From Pseudomonadota bacterium (GTDB lineage: Bacteria; Pseudomonadota; Gammaproteobacteria; Steroidobacterales; Steroidobacteraceae): 64,000 nucleotides of DNA. Under the pieces are notes generated by a model. The model searched no databases. It saw only the letters and a list, made by a program, of their open reading frames with translations, and was not told where the DNA came from. The stretch covers positions 53,769-117,768 of the forward strand of contig JAEZFW010000035.1 in NCBI GenBank assembly GCA_023417315.1, in the 5' to 3' direction. The translations under genes were made by a program, and so were the position numbers. Shown piece by piece: positions 42,821-51,382 of the stretch (position 1 is the first letter of the stretch; every line of letters starts with the position of its first letter).

Positions 42821-44098
42821 ATGAATGCCGCCAGCACCCAGGTCGTGAACATTGCCGAGATCATGAATGCCCTCGGGCGCGAAGCCGTGCTTGCGGCCCG
42901 CGCGCTCGCGCGAGCCTCGACCGACACCAAGAACGCTGCTCTACGAGCGGCGGCCAGCGCTATTCGCGAACATCGTGCGGCCATACTGGAGGCCAATAGA
43001 GTCGACATGCAGGCAGCGCGCGAGCGCTCTCTCTCGGCTGCGCTTCTCGATCGACTCTTGTTGGACGACAAGCGCATTGAGGCGATGGCGAAAGGAATCG
43101 AGGAGATCCTCGCGCTTGCCGATCCGGTCGGAAGCACGATGGCGGAGTGGACGCGACCCAACGGGCTCAACATCCGACGAGTGCGCGTCCCGCTCGGCGT
43201 GGTGGGGATCATCTATGAAAGTCGCCCCAACGTCACCGCAGATGCCGGGGCATTGTGTCTCAAGTCCGGCAACGCGGTGATCTTGCGCGGAGGTTCCGAG
43301 AGCAGTCGCTCGAGCGCAGCGATACACGCGTGTCTGGTGCAGGGCTTAATTGCTGCGAGATTGCCCGCCTCCGCGATCCAGATCGTGCCCACCACGGATC
43401 GTGCTGCCGTCGGTCACATGCTCGCGGGCATGACGGAGTTCATCGATGTCGTCGTGCCTCGCGGAGGCAAGAGCCTCGTAGAGCGCGTACAGCGCGAGGC
43501 GCGAGTTCCAGTGATCGGGCATCTCGAGGGTAACTGCCACGTGTATGTGCATGCGGCAGCGAATCCTCGAATGGCTAAGGAGCTCGTGCTCAACGCCAAG
43601 ATGCGCCGCACGGGCATCTGCGGTGCCGCTGAATCCTTGTTGATCGACCGTGCGTTCCCACACGCGGGCGAAGTGGTCAAAGCATTGCTCGATGCAGGCT
43701 GCGCGGTTCGCGCAGACGACGTCCTTCGGCAACTGGATTCGCGAGTAACCGCCGCGACGGAGAGCGACTGGTACACCGAGTACCTCGATGCGATCATCGC
43801 TGCGAAAACAGTTGAAAATGTCGACGAGGCAATCGCGCACATCCAGAAATATGGGTCCGCGCATACGGACTCGATCGTGACGGACGATGCCCAAATAGCT
43901 GAGCGCTTCCTGGCCAGTGTGGACAGCGCAATCGTGCTCCACAACGCTTCTACGCAGTTCGCCGACGGAGGGGAGTTCGGAATGGGTGCTGAAATCGGCA
44001 TCTCGACCGATAAGTTTCATGCGCGCGGGCCAGTAGGGGTCGAGCAACTCACGAGCTACAAATACGTCGTGCACGGCTCAGGCCAAACACGGCCATAA
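42821..44098 (+). CDS. proA: Gamma-glutamyl phosphate reductase
   Basis: Second step of proline synthesis, reducing gamma-glutamyl phosphate to glutamate semialdehyde. The 425 residues are an aldehyde-dehydrogenase-fold enzyme with VPLGVVGIIYESRPNVTAD near 125-143, SGNAVILRGGSE near 150, VPRGGKSLVERVQREARVPVIGHLEGNCHVYV near 215-245 and the catalytic Cys in RRTGICGAAE near 270. The family signature near the C-terminus is FADGGEFGMGAEIGIST. It is separated from proB by the two-component genes. Confidence 0.97.
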   Translation: MNAASTQVVNIAEIMNALGREAVLAARALARASTDTKNAALRAAASAIREHRAAILEANRVDMQAARERSLSAALLDRLLLDDKRIEAMAKGIEEILALADPVGSTMAEWTRPNGLNIRRVRVPLGVVGIIYESRPNVTADAGALCLKSGNAVILRGGSESSRSSAAIHACLVQGLIAARLPASAIQIVPTTDRAAVGHMLAGMTEFIDVVVPRGGKSLVERVQREARVPVIGHLEGNCHVYVHAAANPRMAKELVLNAKMRRTGICGAAESLLIDRAFPHAGEVVKALLDAGCAVRADDVLRQLDSRVTAATESDWYTEYLDAIIAAKTVENVDEAIAHIQKYGSAHTDSIVTDDAQIAERFLASVDSAIVLHNASTQFADGGEFGMGAEIGISTDKFHARGPVGVEQLTSYKYVVHGSGQTRP

Positions 44099-44191
44099 AG
44101 GCCCACTCCGCTCGCTTTTGTGAACTTGCGTGCGCTTCCCCCGCGCGAGCGGCGCTTATACTTCCGTGCACGTATCGTATCGGTGCCACGA

Positions 44192-45658
44192 ATGCGAAAT
44201 TCGAAGATCCTTGTCAACACGCGCGCCCTCTGTGTGCTGATGTTTGCGCTCGCCGCCGCGGGAGGTGCTCATGCGCAAGCTGCGCGGGTCGAGGCGCTTG
44301 CAACAGTGTTGGAAACCCGTCGAGCAGAGCAGGTGGACGTTCTTTCGCCCCGAAACTTCGCGGCGGCGACGCAGGAATATGAAGCGGCCCGCAAAGATCT
44401 CGAGCGGGGCCGTAATAGCCAAAGAGTGAGCGCGCGCATCGAAAAAGCGGAAGCCAGCTTGGATCGTGCCGTGCAAGCTGCGGCGGCCGCTCGGCAACTA
44501 TTGAGTACTACGATCAAGGCACGCGAGGATGCGCTCGCAGCAAAGGCGCCGCAGTTCGCCTCCGAAGTGTGGGCGCGGGCAGCGGAGCGCTTTCGCGCTG
44601 CGATGGTCGAGAACGAGACGGGAGATATGAAGAATGCGCAGCGTCGCGCCGCCGAGGCGGAAGTGCTGTTGCGCGATGCTGAGCTCACCGCCATCAAAGG
44701 TGGCGTACTGAACGAGGCGCGAGCTTTGATCGCACAAGCAGACGAGACGAAGGTCGAGCGATTCGCACCCCGCACGCTTCAGGCGGCGAAGCGCTATCTC
44801 GCGGAAGCGGAGCAGGAGATTCAGCGCAATCGGTACGATCTGGTGCTGCCGCGCAATCTCGCCGCGCAGGCGAGCTACGAAGCGCGCCATGCCACGTATC
44901 TCGCGGGCCTCATCGCTCGGACGTTGGATCAGCGTGGCGAAGAAGCAGGTCTCGAGGCGCTCATTCTCTCCTGGGAAGAGCCGCTCAAGCGGATCGCCTC
45001 GAACATGGACCTGCCTGCTCGGTTCGACGAGGGCGTGCAGCCCGCGATCAAAGAGCTCGGAGAACAGGTTCAGCAGCAGCGCCAGGAGTTGAGTCGCATG
45101 CGCCAGGAGCTTCAGGATCGCGAAGAACAGATCACGAGCCTGACTCGCGAGGTCGAACGCCTAGAGGCCCGGCTCGGAGGCGTATCGGAGGAACGGGTCG
45201 CGTTGCAGCGACGCGTCGACGCGCAAGAGCGATTGCGTGCGAATGTTGCCAGGATAGAAGGTTCATTCTCGGCCGACGAAGCACGCGTCTACCGGCAAGG
45301 AGAGGATGTCGTGATCTCTTTGCTCGGAATCGCATTTCCGTCTGGTCGCAGTACGATCGACGCAAACAGTAGCGGCCTGATGGCCAAGGTGCGCGAAGCC
45401 CTTTCGTTGTTTCCAGGGGCGTCGATCACCGTCGAAGGACATACGGATTCGCACGGCAGCGATTCGGCGAATCTGATTCTGTCGCAAGACCGCGCCGATG
45501 CCGTCAAACAGTATCTCGTGGCGAACTTCCGCGCCGATCCCGAGCGCGTGACATCGATCGGATACGGAGAGGCTCGCCCGGTTGCGACAAACGAGACCGC
45601 GGAAGGTCGTGCACGCAATCGCCGGATCGACCTGGTGCTGCATTTGGTACAGCGCTAG
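44192..45658 (+). CDS. OmpA-family protein with long helical N-terminal region
   Basis: 488 residues from ATG 44192, which begins a signal peptide (cleavage near GAHAQ). Residues 30-250 are Ala/Glu/Arg-rich helices with repeated AATQEYEAARKDLERG-like elements, like DUF4398 lipoproteins. A coiled coil (about 280-365, heptad Leu/Arg/Glu) follows. The C-terminal OmpA peptidoglycan-binding domain (about 375-485) has FPSGRSTIDANSS, ITVEGHTDSHGSDSANLILSQDRA and RARNRRIDLVL. It probably links cell wall to another envelope component. The stop lies just before a palindrome. Confidence 0.88.
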   Translation: MRNSKILVNTRALCVLMFALAAAGGAHAQAARVEALATVLETRRAEQVDVLSPRNFAAATQEYEAARKDLERGRNSQRVSARIEKAEASLDRAVQAAAAARQLLSTTIKAREDALAAKAPQFASEVWARAAERFRAAMVENETGDMKNAQRRAAEAEVLLRDAELTAIKGGVLNEARALIAQADETKVERFAPRTLQAAKRYLAEAEQEIQRNRYDLVLPRNLAAQASYEARHATYLAGLIARTLDQRGEEAGLEALILSWEEPLKRIASNMDLPARFDEGVQPAIKELGEQVQQQRQELSRMRQELQDREEQITSLTREVERLEARLGGVSEERVALQRRVDAQERLRANVARIEGSFSADEARVYRQGEDVVISLLGIAFPSGRSTIDANSSGLMAKVREALSLFPGASITVEGHTDSHGSDSANLILSQDRADAVKQYLVANFRADPERVTSIGYGEARPVATNETAEGRARNRRIDLVLHLVQR

Positions 45659-45664
45659 CAAGAA

Positions 45665-45776
45665 GAAGCGGTTAGCGGTTACTCAGAGGTGCTATGGCAC
45701 CTTGCTGGTGGTTGGCCGTTAGCGGCTTGATGAGAGTGCGGCAATGAGCCGGTTCGACCTAACCGCTAACCGCTTC
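45665..45776. repeat. Long intergenic palindrome, word type GCGGTTA
   Basis: The left arm reads GAA, then GCGGTTA twice, then CTCAGAG (45682-45688). The right arm (45760-45776) is the reverse complement of GAA plus GCGGTTA twice. The loop is about 71 nt and itself holds a stray CGTTAGC-like unit. It lies between the convergent ompA-like and moaE genes. It supplies the last codons and stop of moaE. Confidence 0.85.
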
Positions 45777-46227
45777 TAGATCCCTCGTGTGCATGCGCGT
45801 GCTCCGCGCAGCGCTCGCAGTTGACCCATCCCGAATCGCCGTTTACGTAGTGCTCTTTCTTCCAGATCGGCACTCGGTGCTTGACCTCATCGATGATGTA
45901 GCGACATGCGGCGAAGGCTTCCGCTCGATGGCGCGAGCTAACACCCACCCACACCGCGATCTCTCCGATCGCGAGGGAGCCGAGTCGGTGAACGCACGCC
46001 GCGCTGATGACGCCGAAGCGTTGGATCGCTTCATTCACGATGCGCTCGCCTTCTTTGATGGCGAGCTCCTCGAAGGCTTCGTATTCCAGACGCGTGACGG
46101 TCGAGCCTTCGTTGTGATTGCGAACCCAACCTTCGAAAGACGTGTAGCCCCCCGCGGCAGGATCGCTCAAGCGAGCGCGATAGATCTCCGGCTCCAATGC
46201 CGAATGGCTGAACGAGAAAGGTTTCAT
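45766..46227 (-). CDS. moaE: Molybdopterin synthase large subunit MoaE
   Basis: MoaE inserts dithiolene sulfur, carried by MoaD, into precursor Z. The 153 residues include GGYTSFEGWVRNHNEG near 26, RLEYEAFEELA near 46, VHRLGSLAIGE near 80 and the catalytic Lys region VPIWKKEHY near 117. The tail is extended by an AHAHEG stretch and ends R-S-G-stop encoded in the palindrome arm (AGA AGC GGT TAG). Its ATG overlaps the stop of the mobA-moaD fusion gene, so synthase subunits are co-translated. Confidence 0.95.
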   Translation of the reverse strand: MKPFSFSHSALEPEIYRARLSDPAAGGYTSFEGWVRNHNEGSTVTRLEYEAFEELAIKEGERIVNEAIQRFGVISAACVHRLGSLAIGEIAVWVGVSSRHRAEAFAACRYIIDEVKHRVPIWKKEHYVNGDSGWVNCERCAEHAHAHEGSRSG

Positions 46228-47102
46228 CCGCCCGCCACCGGAGGAATGAACACGACGGTATCTCCGTGCTTGAGTCGCGTATGCCAGTCGCGGAACTCGG
46301 AATTGATCGCAACCTTTAGCTGCGAGGGCGCGAGCGCGAAGCGATGCCGGCGCCGCAACTCGTCATAGAGCTCGGCAGGATCGCTTGCTCGCGTATCGAG
46401 CAGCTCCTCGCTTCGACCCGCCTGTTCGCGTAACACAGCGAAATATTGGATGCGCAATGAAAGATTCGTCGAGCGCGTGCTCTCATCGGAAGAACCGGCC
46501 TTGTCGGAGCCGGTTCTGAGCCGAGCGCTGGCTGAGCTCAGCTCATCGGGTGTGTTCACGTTGTCGAGAGCACTCGCGTCAGGAAGATCGATGAGCTTAC
46601 AGTCGGAGTGGATGAGCAGCTTGCGCGGGCACAGCTTGGCCGCCGCAAGCTGTGCGAGCGCGATCTCGCGAGCAGCCGGCTCCCAGATCGCGCACAGCGG
46701 CTCGGGTAAACCGTCATGACTGCTGCGGAACGCCGTTGCGATGCGGCGCGGATCGCGCGCATCGAGCAGCGTCTGCAGCGTCTCTTCGGTCAGGAACGGT
46801 AGATCGCAAGCGACGACGAGCCAAGCCGCCTTCGGATGTTCGCTCAGAGCCGCAGAAATGCCGGCCAACGGTCCGGCCCCAGGATGCCGATCGGCGATCT
46901 GAGGAAACTTGGCGCGAGTGGGTTCATCGCGTTGATCGGGCCTGACAGAAACAAACGTCGTTACACAAAACGGGGCGATCAGATCGTACGCCCACTCGAG
47001 CTGCGTACGGCCGTGATAATCCAGCGCAGCCTTGTCGCGCTGCATGCGCGTGCTCGCACCGCCAGCGAGAACCAAGCCAAATATAGAGGGAGCCATCGTC
47101 AT
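46224..47102 (-). CDS. mobA-moaD: MobA-MoaD fusion protein
   Basis: 292 residues in two domains. Residues 1-195 are MobA: LVLAGGASTRMQRDKA near 11, then HPGAGPLAGISAAL near 74 and VVACDLPFLT near 96, the nucleotidyltransferase that adds GMP to molybdopterin. A linker rich in Ser/Thr/Arg (about 195-212) leads to a MoaD ubiquitin-like domain (about 213-292) with LRIQYFAVLREQAGRSEE and the C-terminal VVFIPPVAGG, whose terminal Gly-Gly is thiocarboxylated. The free di-glycine end is preserved. It overlaps moaE by ATGA, where a stand-alone moaD would be expected. Confidence 0.9.
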   Translation of the reverse strand: MTMAPSIFGLVLAGGASTRMQRDKAALDYHGRTQLEWAYDLIAPFCVTTFVSVRPDQRDEPTRAKFPQIADRHPGAGPLAGISAALSEHPKAAWLVVACDLPFLTEETLQTLLDARDPRRIATAFRSSHDGLPEPLCAIWEPAAREIALAQLAAAKLCPRKLLIHSDCKLIDLPDASALDNVNTPDELSSASARLRTGSDKAGSSDESTRSTNLSLRIQYFAVLREQAGRSEELLDTRASDPAELYDELRRRHRFALAPSQLKVAINSEFRDWHTRLKHGDTVVFIPPVAGG

Positions 47103-47144
47103 GGATCGAAAGTTTTCAGAAACCTAATCGCATCATGGGGCAGA

Positions 47145-47633
47145 TCACTTTGATGCCTCTGCCATCGCAGCGACATCCGATTTTCCGCCGCGCTTCTCTG
47201 TCAGCTTCGTCTGCGCAATGACGATGTCGTGGGAGAGAGCCTTGCACATGTCGTAAATCGTCAGTGCGGCGACGCTGGCACCGGTGAGCGCTTCCATTTC
47301 GACTCCGGTCTTGTGATGAACGCCGACTGTGCAGCGTACCACCGCTTCGTCCTGGATCATCTCGATGGTGAGACTGCAGTTTTCGATCCCGATCGGGTGA
47401 CAGAAGGGGATGAGCTCGTGCGTGCGCTTCGCTGCCATCGTGCCGGCAATGATCGCGGTGTGAAACACTGGTCCTTTGGCGCTGTTGAAGCTGTTCGCGC
47501 GCAGAGCGTCGGCTACATGAGTGGGGAAGCGTACGCGCGTTTCGGCTGTGGCACTGCGAGCAGTGACATCCTTCGCGCCGACATCCACCATTGTGGGGGC
47601 GCGATCGACATCGATGTGAGAGAACTCCGACAC
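47145..47633 (-). CDS. moaC: Cyclic pyranopterin monophosphate synthase MoaC
   Basis: With MoaA it converts GTP to cyclic pyranopterin monophosphate. The 162 residues start at GTG 47633 and hold ARSATAETRV near 25, GTMAAKRTHELIPFCHPIGIENC near 64-86, KTGVEMEALTGASVAALTIYDMCKAL near 108-133 and the C-terminal KLTEKRGGKSD. Length and motifs are normal. Palindrome 47650-47803 separates it from moaA upstream. Confidence 0.96.
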   Translation of the reverse strand: MSEFSHIDVDRAPTMVDVGAKDVTARSATAETRVRFPTHVADALRANSFNSAKGPVFHTAIIAGTMAAKRTHELIPFCHPIGIENCSLTIEMIQDEAVVRCTVGVHHKTGVEMEALTGASVAALTIYDMCKALSHDIVIAQTKLTEKRGGKSDVAAMAEASK

Positions 47634-47649
47634 GGCGCTATTTTACTAT

Positions 47650-47803
47650 GAAGTGGTGAATGGTCAGTGGTTAGTCAGAGAGGTCTCGCGTTCTTCAGCC
47701 TCGCGGATCGCCGTAGGTTCCAATGATAGATTAGCTCGGAAAAGGCACGGAGGTGCTGACAGTCGCTCTGACTAACCACTCACCACTCACCACTCACCAC
47801 TTC
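47650..47803. repeat. Long intergenic palindrome, word type GTGGTGA/GTGGTTA
   Basis: The left arm reads GAA, GTGGTGA, ATGGTCA, GTGGTTA, GTCAGAG (47650-47680). The right arm (47766-47803), read in reverse complement, is GAA, GTGGTGA three times, GTGGTTA, GTCAGAG. The loop is about 85 nt. It lies between moaA and moaC on the minus strand, touches the moaA stop codon, and shares its words with the sites at 2411 and 4455, 45 kb away. Confidence 0.88.
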
Positions 47804-48851
47804 ATCCCCCGATGTAGTACATCTCGATCTTGCGAACCGGTTGCTCGGCCGTGTTCAACGTCGAGCGTAGCTCGCTATATCGATCAGCTCGCCGCAACCA
47901 AGTGGAGCGAATGAGCTCGAGCAGTTCCTCATCGCTGGCCCCATCCCGCAGCGGGGCGCGAAGGTCGGTTCCCTTCGTTGCAAACAAGCAAGTGTAAAAG
48001 ACGCCTTCCGAGGAGAGTCGCGCGCGAGTGCAATCACCGCAGAACGGATTCGTCACGGATGAGATGAAGCCGATTTCTCCGGCGCCATCGTCGAACGTGT
48101 ATCGTTCAGCGACCTCACCGCGGTAGTTCTCTTCGACCGCGTGTACAGGCCAGCGCGCGTGAATGCGCTCGACCAGCTCTCGCGAGGGCACGACACGCTC
48201 GAGGCTCCAATGGTTGCGGTTGCCTACATCCATGTACTCGATGAAGCGCACGATGATGCCCGTGCCTCGAAAACGTTCGATCAGCTCGAGAACCGTGTGA
48301 TCGTTCAATCCTCGTTGCACGACGGCGTTGATCTTGATTGGCGCAAGTCCGGCAGTCACTGCGGCTTCGATCCCTGCGAGTACGCGGTCGAGCTCTCCGA
48401 ACCCACCGCTCATCTGCTTGAAGATCGCAGGATCGAGAGAGTCGAGGCTGATGGTGATGCGATGCAGGCCGTTTGCTTTCAACTCGGCCGCGTGCTGAGC
48501 GAGCAGCACGGCATTGGTCGTGAGCGCCACGTCTTCGACGCCTTCGATTGCGGTCAGATCGCCAACGAGCTCGGAGACGTTCGGGCGAAGCAACGGTTCG
48601 CCTCCCGTCAGCCGCACTTTGCGAACACCAAGCTGGACGAACAGACGTGTCAGTCGCGCGATCTCGTCGAACGAGAGACGTTCGGTCGATTTCAAGAAGC
48701 GGTAATGCTCGTGGAACGTTTCCTTCGGCATGCAGTAGGGGCAACGGAAATTGCAGCGGTCCATCACCGAGATGCGCAGATCGTGTAGCGGCCTGCCGAG
48801 CGTGTCTCGGGGCTTCGCCTTCGTCTGCAAATCGATGATGTGTGAGTCCAT
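47802..48851 (-). CDS. moaA: GTP 3',8-cyclase MoaA (radical SAM)
   Basis: First step of molybdenum cofactor synthesis. The 349 residues have the SAM cluster motif DRCNFRCPYCMP near 31-42, VRKVRLTGGEPLLR near 75, the MoaA C-terminal cluster region NPFCGDCTRARLSSEG near 270 and the C-terminal Gly-Gly (YYIGG) needed for activity. It follows moeA with a five-base gap. Confidence 0.97.
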   Translation of the reverse strand: MDSHIIDLQTKAKPRDTLGRPLHDLRISVMDRCNFRCPYCMPKETFHEHYRFLKSTERLSFDEIARLTRLFVQLGVRKVRLTGGEPLLRPNVSELVGDLTAIEGVEDVALTTNAVLLAQHAAELKANGLHRITISLDSLDPAIFKQMSGGFGELDRVLAGIEAAVTAGLAPIKINAVVQRGLNDHTVLELIERFRGTGIIVRFIEYMDVGNRNHWSLERVVPSRELVERIHARWPVHAVEENYRGEVAERYTFDDGAGEIGFISSVTNPFCGDCTRARLSSEGVFYTCLFATKGTDLRAPLRDGASDEELLELIRSTWLRRADRYSELRSTLNTAEQPVRKIEMYYIGG

Positions 48852-48856
48852 ATGTG

Positions 48857-50086
48857 CTACCAGCGGTAGAAGGGCGTGGCCGTGCCTTCCTTTACGAGAG
48901 CAGGGCCGGGCGGAAGTTCCACGAATCCATCGGTCCCGAGCAGCGATGTGAAATCGCCTGATCCTTGCGTCGGACGCGGCTGCGCGCGTGCAAGTCCTTG
49001 GATCGCGACGGGAAGAAAGAACGTCAGCGAAGGTTTGACTTCGAAATCGGTGCTGAGCGCTGCGGTTTCAGCAAGATCCGTAGCGGCAGCCCCTTGCATC
49101 ACCTCGAGCCCCATATACACGTAACGCGCCAGACAGATGAGAGTCGATACGGGATTGCCGGGCAGAGCATATACGGCTTGGCCGTTGGGCCCTATGCCGA
49201 ACCACATGGGCTTGCCTGGTCGCTGCGAAATCTTGTGAAAGATGCGCCTCACTCCAAGCTCATCGAGCACGTGAGGGACGTAGTCGAACCGTCCCATCGA
49301 AACGCCGCCGCTCAAGATCAGGACATCGTTTTCTTCGAGGTGCGTCGCGAGGCTGAGTCGCAGGGCCTCGAGATCATCTTGGACGTGATCGCTGCGCACG
49401 TGCTCGTACCCGCGGCGTCGCAGAGCGGCAAGGATCGCATACGCGTTCGAGCGATAGATCTGCCAGCCGGAGACCTCCTTGCCAGGCTCGACGAGCTCAT
49501 CGCCCGTCGAGATCACTGCAATCCGTGGATCTCGCGAAACCACAACGCGTGCGGCCCCATTGGATGCGAGTACCGCAATCTCCGCCGGGCCGAGTTTCGC
49601 GCCGTTGTCGACGAGTAAGCGTCCAGCGGGACAGTCGATCCCACGCCGATGGATGTTGAGCCCGGAGCTCGGTGCGATGTCAGATGCGAGCTGGGCGTAC
49701 CCGTCCGCAATCGTGATCTGCTCGACAGGCACAATACAGTCGCAGCCTTGTGGAACGATGGCTCCTGTCATCACCTCGATACAGCCATCCGACTGCGTGA
49801 GTGCGATTGCAGGCGCCCCAGCTGGTTGAGTTCCACAGATTCGGAACCTGCGCCGGCCTTGGGCGAGCGCTGCGCTCGCGAACGCGATGCCATCCATCGT
49901 CACTCGATCGAAGGGGGGTTGGTCGCGCATCGCGTAGAGCGGTTCGCGCAGCACACTGCCGACCGACAAATGTAAGGCACGTGATTCCGCTGGGAGTTGC
50001 GGCACATTCGCGCGAATTTCAGTGGTCGCTTCGGCTGGGGAAAGCATCGGTGCGGCGATCCGCGGGCTTACGAGAGCCGACAGCAT
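48857..50086 (-). CDS. moeA: Molybdopterin molybdenumtransferase MoeA
   Basis: Inserts molybdate into adenylated molybdopterin. About 409 residues, with RDQPPFDRVTMDGIAF near 55 (usual PxFDxSxMDGYA), EVMTGAIVPQGCDCIVPVE near 107, RDPRIAVISTGDELVEPG near 190, DVLILSGGVSMGRFDYV near 255 and ALPGNPVSTLI near 312. The start is uncertain: ATG 50086, 50047 or 50137 are all in frame; MLSPAEATTEIRANV at 50047 resembles family N-termini. First gene of the moeA-moaA run. Confidence 0.92.
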   Translation of the reverse strand: MLSALVSPRIAAPMLSPAEATTEIRANVPQLPAESRALHLSVGSVLREPLYAMRDQPPFDRVTMDGIAFASAALAQGRRRFRICGTQPAGAPAIALTQSDGCIEVMTGAIVPQGCDCIVPVEQITIADGYAQLASDIAPSSGLNIHRRGIDCPAGRLLVDNGAKLGPAEIAVLASNGAARVVVSRDPRIAVISTGDELVEPGKEVSGWQIYRSNAYAILAALRRRGYEHVRSDHVQDDLEALRLSLATHLEENDVLILSGGVSMGRFDYVPHVLDELGVRRIFHKISQRPGKPMWFGIGPNGQAVYALPGNPVSTLICLARYVYMGLEVMQGAAATDLAETAALSTDFEVKPSLTFFLPVAIQGLARAQPRPTQGSGDFTSLLGTDGFVELPPGPALVKEGTATPFYRW

Positions 50087-50237
50087 ACTGCTTTTCGCCG
50101 GGCGTTCGTCGCTCGGGACCCTCGTACCGCCGCGCAAACGAAGAGCGCCCGACGCGGGGCGTCGAGCGCGTGAAATTTCACATCCTGATCGTCTTCGGAC
50201 GCGACGCTCAGCGCCGCCTCGAAGTCGACTCGAGCAT

Positions 50238-50591
50238 TTAGCCGGCGCGAGCTTTGAAGATGCGCACCTGTTCGTTAAACTTCTTCGCCTTCGCTTCGAG
50301 CTCTTCGACCGCGGCAGCCAGCTTCTTCGCCTGCATTGCCTTGAAGCTCATCGTGCCGCCGCCGGAAGCAGCCTTCTCTTTCGTTTCTTCATCGAGGCAG
50401 CTCTGGAAGGCTTTGACGTCCTCGTTGTATTGCTTGAACGCCTGCATGGCGGCGAGCATCTCGGCCTCCGCGGCAGTACTACCGTCCGGCATCGAGGCCG
50501 GCGCCTTGGGAAACGGGCAATCCGCGTGCGCGGCCGCGCCGAATCCGAGTGAGAGGAATGCAACAGTGCCGAACAGCGCTTTGATCTTCAT
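50238..50591 (-). CDS. Small periplasmic helical protein, paralog A
   Basis: 117 residues with a signal peptide (cleavage near AHADC). The mature part starts CPFPKAPASMPDGS, then a helix with EMLAAMQAFKQYNEDVKAFQSCLDEE; the two Cys could pair. The C-terminal helix is KAKKFNEQVRIFKARAG. It shares the same layout with the next gene (50819), so they are tandem duplicates about 230 nt apart. No known function; location inside a molybdenum gene cluster does not prove a role there. Confidence 0.75.
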   Translation of the reverse strand: MKIKALFGTVAFLSLGFGAAAHADCPFPKAPASMPDGSTAAEAEMLAAMQAFKQYNEDVKAFQSCLDEETKEKAASGGGTMSFKAMQAKKLAAAVEELEAKAKKFNEQVRIFKARAG

Positions 50592-50818
50592 AGTCCCACG
50601 TATCTCGCATCGAAAGGTTCGAACCTCCTCGGGTGGAGGTGCTCGGCTTTCTCATCGGCGGGCGTGGGAGGGACTTGAGATCGACAAACCGCCGAGTTCA
50701 CATAACCGAGCGGGGGAAGCGCAAAACTGAGTCCTGTTTCCGCTTCTCGGTGGCGAGTGACTGGTCGTGATGGACATCAAGGCAAGGCCGCTTGCCCAGA
50801 TGTCCCGAGCGAAAACGA

Positions 50819-51190
50819 TTAACTCTTCTTGTCGCGGCCTTTGAAGGCTTTAACTTGTTCGTTGAAGCGCGTGGCATGCGCTTCAAGCTCTTCGACCGCG
50901 GCGTTGTGACGCTTGCTGTGAATCGCTTTGATCTGTTCGATTTGATCCGCAGGAGCGCTGGGGCCGGCTGCCTCGAGGCGTTCATTCATCTCTTTCTCGA
51001 GGCATTCGAGATAGGAGTTCACGCGTGCGTTGTACTCCTTCACGGCTTGCATGCCGGCGACCATCTCCTCCTGGGTGGCGGTGAGCCCATCCGGTGCATT
51101 GCCAGGCGCCTTCGGATACACGCATTCCGCGTTGGCGAATGCACAGCAGAGCGTTCCGACGACTAAGGCTCCGATCGCGCGCTTTCTCAT
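50819..51190 (-). CDS. Small periplasmic helical protein, paralog B
   Basis: 123 residues from ATG 51190, with a signal peptide (cleavage near ANAEC). Shared with the neighbour: C-x-x-P-K-A-P, P-D-G, EEMVAGMQAVKEYNARVNSYLECLEKE and the end helix ATRFNEQVKAFKGRDKKS. The conserved Cys pair and helical hairpin suggest an oxidised periplasmic fold. The frame extends 21 codons further upstream, but the signal peptide decides the start. Confidence 0.75.
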   Translation of the reverse strand: MRKRAIGALVVGTLCCAFANAECVYPKAPGNAPDGLTATQEEMVAGMQAVKEYNARVNSYLECLEKEMNERLEAAGPSAPADQIEQIKAIHSKRHNAAVEELEAHATRFNEQVKAFKGRDKKS

Positions 51191-51321
51191 AACCCAATAC
51201 CTCTTCAATTGCCCCGAAGGTACTCCGACGGCGGCCGGGCAGCGGAGCTGCAAACGATGACAGCGACAATCTTAAGTCGAGCACGATGCCTTGGCTACGG
51301 AAGAGTGTGGCCTGTCCTAAA

Positions 51322-51340
51322 TGTGCTGTACCTAACAGCA
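51322..51340 (+). promoter_or_regulatory. Hairpin/dyad upstream of modB
   Basis: GTGCTGT and ACAGCAC are separated by ACCTA, a 7-bp perfect dyad 43 nt before the modB start. It may be an operator or leader hairpin. It does not match the ModE consensus that I know, and no molybdenum-cofactor riboswitch is obvious. Confidence 0.35.
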
Positions 51341-51382
51341 CGTCCTTTGTACGCTGCGCGGGCCATTTCCAGTTCAGTTCCT

